A program made the translations under genes and the position numbers. The notes below the pieces were generated by a model. It ran no database searches, had not been told where the DNA came from, and saw only the letters and a program-made list of their open reading frames with translations. Shown here piece after piece: positions 5,397 through 6,154 of a stretch of 6,154 bases of DNA; the stretch's first letter is position 1; each line of letters begins with the position of its first letter. This DNA comes from Acidimicrobiia bacterium (GTDB lineage: Bacteria > Actinomycetota > Acidimicrobiia > UBA5794 > UBA11373). Where the stretch lies: NCBI GenBank assembly GCA_025456165.1, contig JALOLI010000080.1:1-6154 (forward strand), given 5' to 3'.

Positions 5397-6154
5397 TCAG
5401 TGCTCGTGGACGAGCACACCGCGCAGGTTGATGCCGGCGTGCATGTCGGCGTAGCCCTGATTGATGTCGTCCAGCTTGTAAGTGCGGGTCACCATGTCGT
5501 CGAGGTTGAACTTGCCGTCCGTGTACATCTTGGCCAGGTTGGGGATGTCGAAGTTGAAGTTCGAGTTCCCGTAGAGCACCCCGCGCAGCTGCTTGGCGAA
5601 GACGACCAGGTCGGCGGCATCGATGGGAATGGGCTCGTTCTTGCCGATGCCGGCGCCCAGGCCGACGACGGCGCAAATGCCGCGCTTGCGGATGGTGGAG
5701 AAGGCCTCGGCGATGTGGTGTGGCTTGGTGATCCCGACCGTGACCACGGCGGAATCGACGCCCTGGCCGTTGGTCTCGTGGGCGATGAGCTCCCGCGCCT
5801 CATCGATGGTGGCGAACGCATGGGTGGCGCCGAAGGCCTTCAGGGCCATCTCCCGCTTGAAGGGGGCGGGGTCGATAGCGATGTTGATGCGGGCGCCGAT
5901 GATGGCCGCGCCCTGCACCGAGTTCATGCCCACGCCGCCGCAGCCCATGGTCAGGCAGACGAAGCCGGGCTGAGCCTCGGCCACCCGGGTCATGGCCCCG
6001 AAGCCGGTGGGCACGCCGCAGCTGATGAGGCAGCCCTTCTCGGGCGGGAAGTCGTCGGAGACCTTGACCGCCTGCTCCTCGGGGGCGACGAGCCAGTTGG
6101 CGAAGGTCCCCAGGCGCAGATTGGCGCCGATGCCCTTGCCCTTGTAGTGGAAGC
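5397..6154 (-). CDS. Zinc-dependent MDR alcohol dehydrogenase, class III/NDMA-dependent type, C-terminal part
   Basis: C-terminal 251 residues of a medium-chain alcohol dehydrogenase; the start lies beyond the right edge. The frame is open to the window end, with homology-like sequence (LGTFANWLVAPEEQAVKV) upstream of a GTG at 6014, so that GTG is not the start. In visible numbering, Cys45 of ISCGVPTG matches the third catalytic-zinc ligand of class I/III enzymes, GCGGVG (70-75) is the Rossmann loop, and Asp94 in AIDPAPFKRE is the acidic residue typical of NAD use. The segments NSVQGA (77-82) and FKREMA (98-103) recall actinobacterial NDMA-dependent alcohol dehydrogenases, which oxidise alcohols or aldehydes with a tightly bound NAD. 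The N-terminal zinc-ligand regions are out of view. The gene is on the same strand as the uronate operon but separated from kdgK by 79 bases and a strong hairpin, so it may be a separate unit. The substrate is unknown. Confidence 0.88.
   Translation of the reverse strand, partial: FHYKGKGIGANLRLGTFANWLVAPEEQAVKVSDDFPPEKGCLISCGVPTGFGAMTRVAEAQPGFVCLTMGCGGVGMNSVQGAAIIGARINIAIDPAPFKREMALKAFGATHAFATIDEARELIAHETNGQGVDSAVVTVGITKPHHIAEAFSTIRKRGICAVVGLGAGIGKNEPIPIDAADLVVFAKQLRGVLYGNSNFNFDIPNLAKMYTDGKFNLDDMVTRTYKLDDINQGYADMHAGINLRGVLVHEH

Noticed and set aside
5318..5419. N-terminally extended KdgK starting at 5419
   Set aside because: The extension would translate the hairpin and the end of the dehydrogenase gene, and does not look like PfkB sequence.
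4217..5431. Long plus-strand open frame (404 codons) opposite kdgK
   Set aside because: It mirrors the kdgK frame on the other strand, is rich in Gly/Ala/Val/His/Pro with no recognisable motif, and is expected where third-position G+C is high.
5397..6014. GTG at 6014 as start of a 205-residue alcohol dehydrogenase
   Set aside because: The same frame continues upstream to the window edge with typical MDR sequence, including the Cys zinc-ligand region, so the gene is cut by the edge and not short.
1..6154. tRNA, rRNA, CRISPR, transposase, att sites or a defence system
   Set aside because: No such sequences, direct-repeat arrays or insertion-sequence ends were seen; the region is fully occupied by metabolic genes.

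Overview
This is a GC-rich window (roughly two thirds or more G+C by eye). All seven protein genes lie on the minus strand and read right to left, with almost no non-coding DNA. Strong third-position G+C, a GTG start, and an MDR alcohol dehydrogenase resembling the NDMA-dependent type point to a high-GC Gram-positive lineage. Actinomycetota is the most likely, with Chloroflexota or a similar high-GC phylum as the alternative. The assignment rests on composition and gene style only.

Layout in transcription order: (1) 6154-5397, the C-terminal two thirds of a zinc MDR alcohol dehydrogenase, cut by the window edge. (2) A 79-base gap holding a perfect 16-bp hairpin. (3) kdgK, a PfkB-family 2-keto-3-deoxygluconate kinase. 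(4) A GH88 unsaturated glucuronyl hydrolase. (5) A FabG-like SDR with an intact catalytic tetrad. (6) eda, a KDPG aldolase. (7) A KduD-type SDR that starts with GTG and lacks the catalytic lysine. (8) The N-terminal part of a second zinc MDR dehydrogenase of the polyol/threonine dehydrogenase type, cut by the left edge. From kdgK onward the spacings are 17, 13, 14, -8 and -4 bases, so these six genes form one tight operon.

Together the genes describe intracellular breakdown of unsaturated uronic acids, the products of polysaccharide lyases acting on glycosaminoglycan-, pectin- or ulvan-like polymers. GH88 releases the unsaturated uronate, which rearranges to a 5-keto-4-deoxyuronate. An isomerase (not in the window) and a KduD-type reductase would make 2-keto-3-deoxygluconate (KDG). 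KdgK phosphorylates it to KDPG, and Eda splits that into pyruvate and glyceraldehyde 3-phosphate. The polysaccharide lyase, transporter, regulator and KduI/DhuI isomerase are not in the window.

The most notable point is the KduD-like protein: the YxxxK motif reads Y160-T-A-A-M164 and the usual tetrad Asn is Asp119, while the neighbouring SDR keeps the full N-S-Y-K set. The perfect hairpin just upstream of kdgK is the second item worth checking. No RNA genes, mobile elements, CRISPR arrays or other repeats were seen. There is no stretch over 300 bases without a gene.
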